The position numbers were made by a program, and so were the translations under genes. 64,000 nucleotides of DNA. It comes from Porphyromonas sp. GTDB lineage: Bacteria; Bacteroidota; Bacteroidia; Bacteroidales; Porphyromonadaceae. Shown piece by piece: positions 34,108 through 44,065 of this stretch (its first letter is position 1; the number at the start of each line of letters is the position of its first letter). The notes under the pieces are model-generated. The model did no database searches. It saw nothing but the letters and a program-made list of their open reading frames with translations, and was not told the origin of the DNA. Where the stretch lies: assembly GCA_022772085.1 (NCBI GenBank), contig JALFBN010000003.1:186001-250000 (forward strand), read 5' to 3'.

Positions 34108-34590
34108 TCAGAGATTAGGGAGATCACTACCGTCGAATGAAAACGGCAGAAGATAACGGTTGTCCTCTAGAGCCAATGCTCCACTCTTCCCTATCATAAT
34201 CACTTTGAAAGGATGGTTGTGCCGAGCACTCATCTCCAGCAATACTTGACGACAAGCTCCACAAGGTGTGATACTTTCAACACGATCATCTCCTGCAAAA
34301 GCCACAAGCACCAACACCTCTACGGGCTCATGGGGATACTGAGCCCCTGCCGAAAAGAGAGCCGTACGCTCCGCACATAGTCCGGAGGGATAGGCAGCAT
34401 TTTCTTGATTGCTCCCCGTTACAATGACATCGTTTGCCAGCAATAACGCAACACCAACCCGAAAGTGACTATAAGGAGCGTAAGCATCTAGAGCCGCCTT
34501 GATGGCAGCTTTTTCGAGTCGAAGTAAAGTGGCATCAAAGTCCAATCGATCAATCCGGGAATAAGGTATGGATAAAGTACTCATCATCAA
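34108..34590 (-). CDS. cdd: Cytidine deaminase
   Basis: 160 aa. Deaminates cytidine and deoxycytidine for pyrimidine salvage. The zinc site is clear: CAER (Cys plus catalytic Glu) in SGLCAERTALF and PCGACRQ for the other two Cys ligands. The substrate loop YSHFRVGVAL and the NQENAAYP stretch are typical. It follows the outer-membrane protein gene by 6 nt on the same strand. The first three codons are ATG, so the exact start is uncertain by two residues. Confidence 0.95.
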   Translation of the reverse strand: MMMSTLSIPYSRIDRLDFDATLLRLEKAAIKAALDAYAPYSHFRVGVALLLANDVIVTGSNQENAAYPSGLCAERTALFSAGAQYPHEPVEVLVLVAFAGDDRVESITPCGACRQVLLEMSARHNHPFKVIMIGKSGALALEDNRYLLPFSFDGSDLPNL

Positions 34591-34596
34591 TCGTTA

Positions 34597-36285
34597 TTAG
34601 AACTTATACCCAAAAGTTATAGTAGCGTAGATATTGCTATTAGAGAGTTTGATCGCCTCTGGTGTGGCGAAATAATCCTGAGAAAGGACTTTTCCATTGC
34701 GGTCAGACAGGGCAGGGAAAGCATAGAGAAAGGAATCATTCTGCTCTCTCTGCACGGAGGCATCGAGGTAAAAACTCTTTGATATACGATATCCAAGACC
34801 TCCTGAGATCATCCATTGAGCCTTCTGAATGGTGTAATGAGGAAGCGTTCCCGAGACAAGTATCGGGGTTTGACTACTACCTTGAAATTCGGTAAGACCA
34901 TTCCCTTCTTTCATAGGAGTCGTTGAATAAGCACCTCCTACTCTCAAACTCAAAGATGGAAGCACTCGCACCTCTCCTCCCATACGCATCGTATGTTGCA
35001 ATGCATAGTGACTCTGAATAGCCTTATTATCCAGCTTGGCTGAATGCGCAGGGAACTTTAGGCGCATCGAACTATAAGGCACCAAATCATAGTCAAAGCT
35101 AATCAGAGCACGGCTGCCAAACGTATAGGCAAGACCGAAGACAAAACGGCTCGGAGTAACCAGAGAATAAGATGTACTTCCAGCAGGAGTACGTCCCGAG
35201 AAATTGTACTTTGTCAGCGTGCCATCTTTCAAAGAAACTGCTCTGTAAAGACTCTCTGCCTGAGCTTGATAACGGTCTGTTAGTTCCATCCACGTGGGAG
35301 AATGATAAGCCACCCCCAATCGGAGTCCGTCAATAGGACGTAGGATAGCTCCAATACTAAGCCCAAAGCCACTGCCTTGGGTAGACAGCTGGTTATCAAG
35401 TTTCAAGTAGTCGGTAAAATCACTGTAACGAAAATCTTCTCCATATCGAGTAAAAAGAGTTTTGCTTATGGAAGCATACTTCAGAGAAGCTCCGATATAG
35501 TACTTATCACCATGATTGTAAGAGAAATTAAAATCATACACATCAACAGAGCCTCGCTCTTGATATTCCATTACGGCTCGTGATGGGCCCCAAATTTTCA
35601 TTTCTCCGTCAGAAGGATACCGGAAACCTGACACGTAGGGTCCGGCACTGCCGTCGGGGTCAATAGGCTTGATTAGTCCTGCCTCATACCCCAAGATAGT
35701 GAGCCAAGACGCATCTACATCTGCATTATAAACTCCTTTTTTATTACTACTGAAAATACGCTTATGGGGAAGATCTTCCGGAGTAATATATGCAATATAA
35801 TCAGCCAGGGAGAAAGGCAATCCCGTGCCATTCAGATCTGTTCCCGGCTCATTGGTTTGTGCATCGAAAGAACGATCGAAACGCACGACATTATTTCGAT
35901 TGATCGCAAATGAAAAGCCATTGCCTGATCGCGCATTGTAATAAGAGGAAACAAAGCCGATCTGAGGCATATTGGCATTAAAGGCGGAGGCTTTTGACTG
36001 ATCTCCATACCAAGAGGCCGTAGTAGCCCGACTGCCGAGGTCAACAGAAAATGCGATCTCCGATTTATGAAAAACAGCTCCTCCTGCCGGATTTTGGGTT
36101 ATGGCGGAGAGGTCTCCACCAAGCGCAGCAAAAGCACCGCCCAACGCCCGATAGCGTGCTGTACCTTTTATATCAGTGCGACTCAATGAAAACACATCCG
36201 TTTCGGTCTGCGCACTCAAAACACTGCAGGATAGGGCTGACAGGGCGACCAGCCCTAATCCAAATTTAAATATCTTGTTCATCAT
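34597..36285 (-). CDS. OmpP1/FadL/TodX-family outer-membrane transport protein
   Basis: 562 aa with an N-terminal signal peptide (KFGLGLVALSALSCSVLSAQ). The early segment RYRALGGAFAALGGDLSAIT, then QNPAGGAV, is the typical N-terminus of this barrel family. The rest alternates polar and aromatic residues, ends in a beta-strand (YATITFGYKF) with terminal Phe, and should form a 14-strand barrel that passes hydrophobic molecules. It lies 30 nt after the Tyr/Gly-rich protein gene and 6 nt before cdd, so probably an operon. Confidence 0.88.
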   Translation of the reverse strand: MMNKIFKFGLGLVALSALSCSVLSAQTETDVFSLSRTDIKGTARYRALGGAFAALGGDLSAITQNPAGGAVFHKSEIAFSVDLGSRATTASWYGDQSKASAFNANMPQIGFVSSYYNARSGNGFSFAINRNNVVRFDRSFDAQTNEPGTDLNGTGLPFSLADYIAYITPEDLPHKRIFSSNKKGVYNADVDASWLTILGYEAGLIKPIDPDGSAGPYVSGFRYPSDGEMKIWGPSRAVMEYQERGSVDVYDFNFSYNHGDKYYIGASLKYASISKTLFTRYGEDFRYSDFTDYLKLDNQLSTQGSGFGLSIGAILRPIDGLRLGVAYHSPTWMELTDRYQAQAESLYRAVSLKDGTLTKYNFSGRTPAGSTSYSLVTPSRFVFGLAYTFGSRALISFDYDLVPYSSMRLKFPAHSAKLDNKAIQSHYALQHTMRMGGEVRVLPSLSLRVGGAYSTTPMKEGNGLTEFQGSSQTPILVSGTLPHYTIQKAQWMISGGLGYRISKSFYLDASVQREQNDSFLYAFPALSDRNGKVLSQDYFATPEAIKLSNSNIYATITFGYKF

Positions 36286-36315
36286 CTCAATAATCTAATC
36301 TTACAGAATACCACC

Positions 36316-37908
36316 TTAGCGACGACCTCTTGATACCGTACCACTCGAAGAGGATGAACCTCCTCCACCGTAGTTTCCACGAGAAGAACTTGAACTTTCG
36401 TAGCTACCTCTATTGCTATTGTATTGAGACTGGGAAGAGCTGTTGGACTCATAAGATCTTCTATCTACTTTACGCTCATATTGCGAAGAAGATCTATCAT
36501 AAGAACCTCTCCGTTGAGGTTGTGACGACTCGTAACTACCTCTTTGCTGACGCGAAGTATTGTCTACTCGCTCAATACGTTGCTGGCGAACAGGGTTATC
36601 GATACGTTCGATACGTTGCTGACGTTGGTTGCCTTGATCATAAATCCCTCTGCGTGCGGAGCGATCAGTCTGAGATTCCAAACGACGACTCTGTACGGCA
36701 CTTTCCGAAGAGACTCTAGTTCCTCTAGAAGAGGCTTCTGCCGAGTTATAAGCACCTCTCTCCCCACGACTCGCACGAGAAGGACGGTATTCACGAGGAT
36801 TGAACACCGTATTGTCGGTTGCCCTATTGGTATTGTCAGACCAATAGTTCCCCCGGGCTTGATTTACGGCCTCCATGCGTCTTGCATCACGAGCGGAATA
36901 CGTCTGATTTGAAGACGAGGTCGAAGAGGCTACTGAAGAGCTATTGTTGCGAGAGGAGTTAGAAGATCCTCCATAATAGTCATGACTGCGACGTCCATTC
37001 GGAGTCCGATTATTCGAGCGATAATAAGAACCGATATAGGGATCGTATCTGTAATTATTATAGTATCCACCACTATAATATCCGTCTATGAATCCCTGAT
37101 AGTATCCGTCCATCCAAGTGTTATAGGGATTGTTGTAGTAGTCCCAAGCGGACCCCCAGCCCCAGCCCCAAGAGCCATACCCTCTTCTACCGAAACTCCA
37201 TCGCCAATGATGATAGCGAGGGTGATACCACATGGATGACCAATAAAAATCGTTATACCACGGAGAATACCAAGGGTAGTACGAAGAGTAGTATCCCGAA
37301 TAGTAGTTAGAATAACCACCGTAGCAACCATAACCGCTATTGATATAGATGTTTACAGAACCATCGGAATAGTAATCCTGATCATAGCCATAATAGTCAT
37401 CATCCGTGTATATAACAATGCCATTATTACCCTGTACTATGATCGTGGCAGGATCATGAAATCGTGCAATGCGATTGGTGTAATAACCTCTCCGACGCGG
37501 GGTGCGAAATGATTCGCTCTTTCCACGGCTAGAGTCATATTGCTTAGAAGTATTGCCTTTGCCACGATACGACCGCTCGCCTTTGCCCCTACGGTTATAG
37601 GCATCTATATCTTGATCAGAAGGATCGTAGTACTCATCTTCGTCATCATAATACTCCAAATCCTCATCTTGGTACACATAGCGAGAGTTTTCTCGATTCG
37701 CCTGCTCCCACTCAGCCTGTCTCTTACGGCGTTCTGCCTCAATACGCTCACGTTCTGCCTTTTCGCGTGCTGCGATTTTCTTACGCTGTTGCTCGATCTG
37801 CTGTTGATTGCTATAAATGTCATCAAAATCCCAATCATTCTGTGCAGAAACCGTAGTCAGAGTTAAGAATGCGATCCCTAAAAGGGAGAACCATTTTTTC
37901 TTTTTCAT
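36316..37908 (-). CDS. Secreted Tyr/Gly/Ser/Arg-rich low-complexity protein
   Basis: 530 aa from the ATG at 37908 (MKKKKWFSLLGIAFLTL), which gives a clean signal peptide; the track start at 38016 adds 36 residues with no support. The mature part has an early charged coiled-coil-like region (QQQIEQQRKKIAAREKAERE), an acidic Tyr/Asp stretch, a central Tyr/Gly/Trp-rich block (YYSGYYSSYYPWYSPWYND) and a Ser/Arg/Gln-rich tail with RQQRIER repeats. It is probably disordered or a surface/matrix protein. The function is unknown. Confidence 0.7.
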   Translation of the reverse strand: MKKKKWFSLLGIAFLTLTTVSAQNDWDFDDIYSNQQQIEQQRKKIAAREKAERERIEAERRKRQAEWEQANRENSRYVYQDEDLEYYDDEDEYYDPSDQDIDAYNRRGKGERSYRGKGNTSKQYDSSRGKSESFRTPRRRGYYTNRIARFHDPATIIVQGNNGIVIYTDDDYYGYDQDYYSDGSVNIYINSGYGCYGGYSNYYSGYYSSYYPWYSPWYNDFYWSSMWYHPRYHHWRWSFGRRGYGSWGWGWGSAWDYYNNPYNTWMDGYYQGFIDGYYSGGYYNNYRYDPYIGSYYRSNNRTPNGRRSHDYYGGSSNSSRNNSSSVASSTSSSNQTYSARDARRMEAVNQARGNYWSDNTNRATDNTVFNPREYRPSRASRGERGAYNSAEASSRGTRVSSESAVQSRRLESQTDRSARRGIYDQGNQRQQRIERIDNPVRQQRIERVDNTSRQQRGSYESSQPQRRGSYDRSSSQYERKVDRRSYESNSSSQSQYNSNRGSYESSSSSRGNYGGGGSSSSSGTVSRGRR

Positions 37909-38287
37909 AGCCTTCTTATCCTTAAAGTGTTGATGTTTCCTTTCTTTCCATGATCTTATAATCTCCAATACATTTGTGGGATACAGCCTTCCACGAGAGG
38001 GAGACGCAACTCGCACTCTCTACGGCTCTCCTATCCTTTTTAGATGGGCAAAGCCCAAAGACGTTTAAGCCTATCGGCAACTATCCACGAGCGAAGATAC
38101 AACTTTCTGATATAATCTCATCAAGAATCCTCGTTTTTAGCACTCTACGCATTTGAGATTCAGCAATAAGAGACCCTAATAGGTCAAAAAAAGAGCCTTA
38201 TCGCTCCTCAAAAGAATACCAAGCCCGGGAACACATCAAATTCTCAACAACATCATCTTCAAAAATTACTGCCTAAAAAAAATCCAT

Positions 38288-38329
38288 CTCTTGGGCAAAA
38301 GATCAAAAAGCACTGCCCAAGAGTTTTTT
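38288..38329 (+). terminator. Orphan intrinsic terminator
   Basis: CTCTTGGGCA, a 16-nt loop, TGCCCAAGAG, then TTTTTT: a perfect 10-bp stem with T-run on the plus strand. The nearest plus-strand gene begins downstream, so it may end an unannotated small RNA or antisense transcript. Confidence 0.65.
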
Positions 38330-38436
38330 CGCTTTCTGCCTAAAAAAAGTAGATCTCACAGCAAGCCCCACACTGAATGGGAATTTGAAATAATCTCAAA
38401 CCACAACTGATTCACTTTTTGAAACAAAAAAAAACA

Positions 38437-38444
38437 TACCTTTG
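38437..38444 (+). promoter_or_regulatory. -7 box of the DUF4190 gene
   Basis: TACCTTTG matches TAnnTTTG, with TTTTTG (38416-38421) about 15 nt upstream, a slightly short spacing. It precedes the ATG at 38484 by 39 nt. Confidence 0.55.
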
Positions 38445-38483
38445 CATGCAAAAAGAACTATCACGATAAACTATGTATAGCGT

Positions 38484-38828
38484 ATGAAAAGCAATGTATC
38501 TCAACAGAACGAAGAGACTGGCGTAAGTAAGACGATTATTCCCTCCATGCACGGATCGTCTCAACAGACAATTATCATTCAACAAGAACAAAAGAAAGGG
38601 AATGGACTCGGTACAGCCGGTTTTGTTTTATCTCTAATCGGCCTTATTTTTTGCTGGGTTCCCGTGGTGAACTTCATTCTTTGGATTTTAGGACTCATAC
38701 TATCTGCTGTAGGGGTATTCAGGAAACCCAAGGGATTAGCTATTGCCGGCTTATGTATATCCTTCATTGACATTATCATCTTAATTTCCCTTATTGGTTT
38801 ATTTGCTGCAGCCGTTGCAGCCTCATAA
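38484..38828 (+). CDS. DUF4190-type small membrane protein
   Basis: 114 aa. A polar N-terminus (about 45 residues) is followed by two or three hydrophobic helices in the DUF4190 pattern: LGTAGFVLSLIGLIFCWV, FILWILGLILSAVGVFRKPK, GLAIAGLCISFIDIIILI. The family has no established function. It lies 11 nt upstream of a putative lipoprotein gene on the same strand. Confidence 0.85.
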   Translation: MKSNVSQQNEETGVSKTIIPSMHGSSQQTIIIQQEQKKGNGLGTAGFVLSLIGLIFCWVPVVNFILWILGLILSAVGVFRKPKGLAIAGLCISFIDIIILISLIGLFAAAVAAS

Positions 38829-38839
38829 TTTGTCACAAT

Positions 38840-40000
38840 ATGAACAGGAACAAACATATAATGGGAAACCTATCTTTGGGCTTCCTATGGCTTGTACTCA
38901 CACTATGCTCTTGCAAAACATCTCACGATCCCTATGTCTCTTTGGCTGAGCTCCAAGATAGCCTAAAGCAAGGGGGCGATAGCATTTCATTCTATTGCAT
39001 CAAGGAGAAATATGCCGTATGGATACACGATGAGGAGGAGATAGACGATACTTTTGGACTTCCCCTACAATCATTATACTACTACGACTTAGGGACCAAA
39101 GTGCGAACGAAGCTATTCACAACGCAAAGGGATTCAGTCTATTTACTCCCCAACAAAAGCAAATCTCTCATGATGTGGGGGATTGGTGCTATTGCCTCAT
39201 CCAACGACAGCTTAGCACTACTAATTAACGACTTCGAGGGAGATATTCTGATGATTCCTACTCGTAAAATAGACTCGGTATCCGTATTGGTCTTGGGTAA
39301 TCACATTATAGATTTACCAGAAAATGATGATATTCCACTAGAAGATCTTCAAGCGTACACCTTCTCATCCTATGAAGCCTCTGAGGGGGAATACTATGCA
39401 ATGGAATATGTCGAGATACCTCAGACCAATCAACAGGGATATGACACCTCTTGGAAAGTACAAAAGAAACTCATCTATACAACAACGGGAGAATACGTCC
39501 GAACCCATCCCCAGGCAACCATCTATCTAGGCAATGGAAAAGAACCATTTGAGATTCCGGTGGAGATGCTAGACGATCAAGCGGAGGTCAAAAAAGAAAT
39601 CATTGTACACCTCGCCTATCACATCAATGACCTGTACACCTTGGCTAACAATGCCATCCAATTCGAGGAGACCTTCAACAATTCTTATACCCCGGACAAA
39701 CTGCACTACTTCGCTCTCAGGGTTAATGCCATACAAGAGATCCCCGACATGGATAATCGTGACTCTAATGGCAATTATGGGAAACGACTGCGAGTGGATG
39801 GCGAAGACTTCTCTATTTATACAACCGATAGAAGTTTTGCAAACCTATCCTACCCTTGTCAAATTATCATTCAAGCAAAAGTCCATGATCTGGAAAAACG
39901 CATGAATGGATTCTTTGGACTGTTCGGAGGAGGACTCGGTCTCAATACCGATGCTCGGTTCTCTTTCACAGAAGCGCAACTATTGTATAGTGCTCAGTAA
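38840..40000 (+). CDS. Putative lipoprotein, function unknown
   Basis: 386 aa. The N-terminus (GNLSLGFLWLVLTLCSC, then KTS) is a lipoprotein-type signal with a Cys in a lipobox-like context. The rest is soluble, with no motif I recognise, and includes a Gly-rich hydrophobic stretch near the end (FFGLFGGGLGLN). It is probably cotranscribed with the DUF4190 gene. An alternative start is the ATG at 38861. Confidence 0.6.
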   Translation: MNRNKHIMGNLSLGFLWLVLTLCSCKTSHDPYVSLAELQDSLKQGGDSISFYCIKEKYAVWIHDEEEIDDTFGLPLQSLYYYDLGTKVRTKLFTTQRDSVYLLPNKSKSLMMWGIGAIASSNDSLALLINDFEGDILMIPTRKIDSVSVLVLGNHIIDLPENDDIPLEDLQAYTFSSYEASEGEYYAMEYVEIPQTNQQGYDTSWKVQKKLIYTTTGEYVRTHPQATIYLGNGKEPFEIPVEMLDDQAEVKKEIIVHLAYHINDLYTLANNAIQFEETFNNSYTPDKLHYFALRVNAIQEIPDMDNRDSNGNYGKRLRVDGEDFSIYTTDRSFANLSYPCQIIIQAKVHDLEKRMNGFFGLFGGGLGLNTDARFSFTEAQLLYSAQ

Positions 40001-40088
40001 TAACTATAAAAACATATTGTATATCAAATGAAAGTGTTCAGGCTAATCGTGCCCCTCTCCTCTCCCTATGAATAAGAGGATAAACAAT

Positions 40089-40127
40089 AAGGGACTGAAT
40101 TCCCATTTACGAGGAATTCAGTCCCTT
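40089..40127. terminator. Bidirectional terminator between convergent genes
   Basis: AAGGGACTGAATTC and GAATTCAGTCCCTT form a perfect 14-bp stem around an 11-nt loop. It sits between the plus-strand lipoprotein gene and the minus-strand fimbrillin-like gene. Confidence 0.85.
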
Positions 40128-40153
40128 TATAAATCCTTGTAGAGATTGTAACT

Positions 40154-41611
40154 CTATTCGAGATCGACCTCCATGAGACGATTCGTAAGTGCCTTAATGG
40201 TAAGAGAAAAAGATATGGGAGTTTTTTCCATGATCGGATTGAGGTTCCATTCACTCGGGAAGGTGTTGCGACCAAAGCCCATAATGGACTTTACAAGGAC
40301 GGTATATTGATTATTTCGAACCACTCCATACCTCCCAAAAGAGTTCCACTGAGGGGCCTCTCCATCATCAAAATGGCGAATAGGAAGCAGATAGTAGTTA
40401 TAAGACTGATGATAGAATTGTATCCCATTGACCGTAAAGGAAGTATCGCATTGAGTCATCACTGCCTTGTGTCGATTATCCTTTAATCCCTCCTTCAAAA
40501 CAGTCAAAAAGGAAGAATGCATGTCTGCTACCGGAGTATTATAGGCATCGATATTTTTACTGATCTCCTGAACAAGTGCTTTATAGGCGTGTTCAGTCAT
40601 ATAAGACCCCTTATAACCAATCCACCCTTCATTAGCAGTCAATTTATCCTTTAGCCCCTTAGGGACAATCTTTGCGCGTATGACAACATGAGGAACAAGC
40701 GAAACTAAATAATGCTCCGAAGGACAGGTCGTCTCCTTAACATACAAAATCTTTCTAGTGAGATCGCTCGAAGCAACATCTTTTGCCAGAGGCGTGTATC
40801 CCAATCCTGACCGAGGAAAAACCCGATGGGTTTGGGCAACATCATTCGTAATAGCCTCTCTAGACATACTTTTTATCTGTTCATAACCAGGACTATAAGC
40901 ATATTTCTCTGACAAAGGACTGCTCTCACCCTCCAACTTTATGTGGCGTTGCAGATAAAAAGACTTAGAAAAATAAATCGTTCGAAAGCCAACATTCTCC
41001 TCGAGAAAAGCAATTTGGTCATTCGTTAGCGTTGGAGTACCATAGGCAATGACTCGAGCCAGCATCGGTTCCAACTCTATTTGGCAAACCTTGCCACCAA
41101 GTTCCTCATTTGTCTCTCTAAAAAGGTCTAATGTAATATGGGTTAGATCGCCGGAAGAAGACATCGTTACGCTTCGCATGGTCGTATTCTCATTCGTGAT
41201 ATTTGCGATCCATGAAATATCTCCATTCAATGCTTCTGAAAATTCTTCCAATCGGGTGTATGTCCGGAGTTGAGCCTCTAATTTTTCATTGAGATTAGCC
41301 AATGCAAGCAGATAGCATTCACATCTCTGCATTTTTATGCTGATGGATGAGGAGGTTACCTGAGCAATCTGGCGAATATCAAGTACCCTACTACTAGGCT
41401 GATTTCCATCAAAAACAAACAGAGTTAAATTCTCTAGGCGAGCTATAGGATCCTCCTTACCATCTCTCAATCCGCTTATTGGATGATTTAGAGATAGGGT
41501 TATATAAGCAGAATCCGTTGTAGATCTTTCCTCTATTACCTGCCTTGTTTGAGGATTACATGCCGAAAGCAAAGAGAATAACAAGGCAATACAAACAACT
41601 ATCTTTTCCAT
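40154..41611 (-). CDS. FimA/Mfa1-like fimbrial lipoprotein
   Basis: 485 aa. The signal peptide ends in a lipobox (VVCIALLFSLLSAC). The following domain (ARLENLTLFVFDGNQ, then MQRCECYLLALANL) has the pattern of the N-terminal domain of type V (FimA/Mfa1) fimbrillins, which are made as lipoproteins, cut by a gingipain-like protease and polymerised by strand exchange. It could be a minor or anchor subunit; no other pilus genes lie nearby. It is followed on the minus strand by the bidirectional terminator and preceded by the V-ATPase terminator. Confidence 0.65.
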   Translation of the reverse strand: MEKIVVCIALLFSLLSACNPQTRQVIEERSTTDSAYITLSLNHPISGLRDGKEDPIARLENLTLFVFDGNQPSSRVLDIRQIAQVTSSSISIKMQRCECYLLALANLNEKLEAQLRTYTRLEEFSEALNGDISWIANITNENTTMRSVTMSSSGDLTHITLDLFRETNEELGGKVCQIELEPMLARVIAYGTPTLTNDQIAFLEENVGFRTIYFSKSFYLQRHIKLEGESSPLSEKYAYSPGYEQIKSMSREAITNDVAQTHRVFPRSGLGYTPLAKDVASSDLTRKILYVKETTCPSEHYLVSLVPHVVIRAKIVPKGLKDKLTANEGWIGYKGSYMTEHAYKALVQEISKNIDAYNTPVADMHSSFLTVLKEGLKDNRHKAVMTQCDTSFTVNGIQFYHQSYNYYLLPIRHFDDGEAPQWNSFGRYGVVRNNQYTVLVKSIMGFGRNTFPSEWNLNPIMEKTPISFSLTIKALTNRLMEVDLE

Positions 41612-41621
41612 GTTCGATCAT

Positions 41622-41653
41622 AAAAAGGGGTGTGTCAATAAATTGGCACACCC
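41622..41653 (-). terminator. Terminator of the V-type ATPase operon
   Basis: On the minus strand GGGTGTG, a loop of about 12 nt, CACACCC, then CTTTTT. A second hairpin TCACTCC/GGAGTGA (about 41672-41693) lies nearer the ntpK stop. Confidence 0.7.
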
Positions 41654-41711
41654 TGTTATTCATGAGTCATCAATCACTCCTTTTTCGGAGTGACAACTAA
41701 AAAGTTACAGA

Positions 41712-42215
<504 letters not shown>

Positions 42216-42238
42216 TTATTTGATTTTTCTATTGTTGA

Positions 42239-44065
42239 TTACTTGAAAGGATTGTACTGACGACCACCACCTTCGAATTCCGCATTCTTATAGAACTCAA
42301 CGAAGGTAAGACGCAAGGGGTGAACTAAAGAGCTAATCATACAGAGCCCAAAGTTCAAACCATGACCAAATAGCAAAATAACTGCCATTACCACAAAATT
42401 GAGACCGACAGGGAGACCTCCGCCTACTTGCACCGCAAGGTTATTGAATACCCCTCCCAAAATACCGCCAGTCAAACCAATGGCGAACAAACGGATGTAA
42501 GAGAGTGTATCTCCAAGCAGACCCGAAGCATTATTGTATGTAGCCCAGAGACCTGAACCAAAATTAAGGAATATATTCTTACCGGGAGTGTTATAGAAGA
42601 GTGCAATCACGAAAGCTAAAGCAGCAATACCAAGAAGCACCTTCGATGCCATTCCAAGTATTGCATTGCCATTGCCAAACATCATAGCAACGAGACCAAG
42701 TCCACCAAAAAGGATCAGGACAGCCCAACAATAGGTCGCCAAACCGTACTTGAATCCCCGCTGAACTTGTGTCTTATACCCGGCGACAAATTTACCAAAG
42801 ACGATCTGGATAAGCCCAAGAACGATGGATAAGTACATCATCGTACTCTGATTGAGGATGTAGGTATCGGGTACAGATCCGAGTATTTCTCCTCCGGTCC
42901 AAGGCATCACCATTCCGAATACGGTTCCCATAAGAGAGCCGACAATAGCGGTGGTGCCACCAAGCCACATGAGCATACTACAAACGGACTTTATCGCATC
43001 ATCTTTAGCTTTCATCTTAGCAATGGTAGCTCCGATTAACAGAAGCAATCCATAGCCGCCATCTCCAAAACATAAAGCAAAAAAGAGCATAAAGAACGGA
43101 GCAAACAGCGCCGTAATATCAAGCTCCCCATAATTGGGCAAAGAATACATCTTCGTGATCATCTCAAAAAGACGAGCATAACGATTGTTCTTCAGCTTCA
43201 CGGGGACATTATCACCTTCTTGGATCGCAACTTGCTCATAGTAACAAGGAACTCTATCCAAGGCAGGAGCGACTTTGGAAGCCATCTTCTCTGGCACCCA
43301 TCCTTCTAATACCATCAAGGTATCATTGGCCTCAGGTTCCGCTTGGATAAGGGCATTCGAGAAGTCAAAATCCCGTTCGATAAATAAATCATACCCATCA
43401 AGCTCCCCTATACGGGTATCTGCAAACTCAACGATCTTATTGTGTGTCTCTTCAGCTTCTTGTTCTAAGGCTTCCAACTTCTTCCGCATATCTTCAATCG
43501 AAGCTGTAGGAGCCTTTACCTCTTCAGCCTCAGGACGGCGATCTCCATCCTGACCAAGGGTTACAAAATAGGCTTGTGCGCGGAAATCATTGATCTTGAT
43601 CGCACGAAACTCTTCGATCCACTGCTCCTGAAATTGCTGTGAAGCCACTGTGTAAAAGTGCAATTTATATCCTGCCCTTTCAAGATTCTGCATCTGATGG
43701 AGATCATATTCTCCCCAGATATTCCAGTAGTCAATCTCTCTTTTTTGAGAAGAGATTTGAGTAGCCAAATCACGTTCCCATTCGAGAAGTTTTTCTATTT
43801 CTGTACGCACAGCCACCCCTTGCTCTTCTGTCTGAGGAACTAACACAGAGACCTCGGGTGCATCTTTAGAACGTAACGACTTCACGCGACGACGAAGATC
43901 CGCAAGATCACGACGCTTTGCAAGAAGACTTTGTAGATTATCGAACTGCTTCGAACTCTTCGTCTCTTTGATATGTACCACACCAAGATCTCTAAGGCTT
44001 TGCAAAAAGCCTTCATACTCTCTGTGATATATCAAAAAAAGGTACTTCTGCATTCTTTCAATCAT
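42239..44065 (-). CDS. ntpI: V-type ATP synthase subunit I (stator a-subunit)
   Basis: 608 aa. An N-terminal cytoplasmic half with long coiled coils (EALEQEAEETHNKIVEF) is followed by a membrane half with about seven to eight helices. The family region LSYIRLFAIGLTGGILGGVFNN holds the conserved Arg facing the rotor. It carries the ion half-channels. It starts 4 nt inside the subunit D gene. Confidence 0.95.
   Translation of the reverse strand: MIERMQKYLFLIYHREYEGFLQSLRDLGVVHIKETKSSKQFDNLQSLLAKRRDLADLRRRVKSLRSKDAPEVSVLVPQTEEQGVAVRTEIEKLLEWERDLATQISSQKREIDYWNIWGEYDLHQMQNLERAGYKLHFYTVASQQFQEQWIEEFRAIKINDFRAQAYFVTLGQDGDRRPEAEEVKAPTASIEDMRKKLEALEQEAEETHNKIVEFADTRIGELDGYDLFIERDFDFSNALIQAEPEANDTLMVLEGWVPEKMASKVAPALDRVPCYYEQVAIQEGDNVPVKLKNNRYARLFEMITKMYSLPNYGELDITALFAPFFMLFFALCFGDGGYGLLLLIGATIAKMKAKDDAIKSVCSMLMWLGGTTAIVGSLMGTVFGMVMPWTGGEILGSVPDTYILNQSTMMYLSIVLGLIQIVFGKFVAGYKTQVQRGFKYGLATYCWAVLILFGGLGLVAMMFGNGNAILGMASKVLLGIAALAFVIALFYNTPGKNIFLNFGSGLWATYNNASGLLGDTLSYIRLFAIGLTGGILGGVFNNLAVQVGGGLPVGLNFVVMAVILLFGHGLNFGLCMISSLVHPLRLTFVEFYKNAEFEGGGRQYNPFK

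Larger units (their letters stand above)
37909..38483. other. Non-coding region with an orphan terminator and DUF4190 promoter
   Basis: 575 bp between divergent genes. It contains a plus-strand terminator-like hairpin (38288-38329) with no upstream plus-strand gene, two copies of CTGCCTAAAAAAA (near 38270 and 38336), and the promoter of the DUF4190 gene. Confidence 0.5.
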
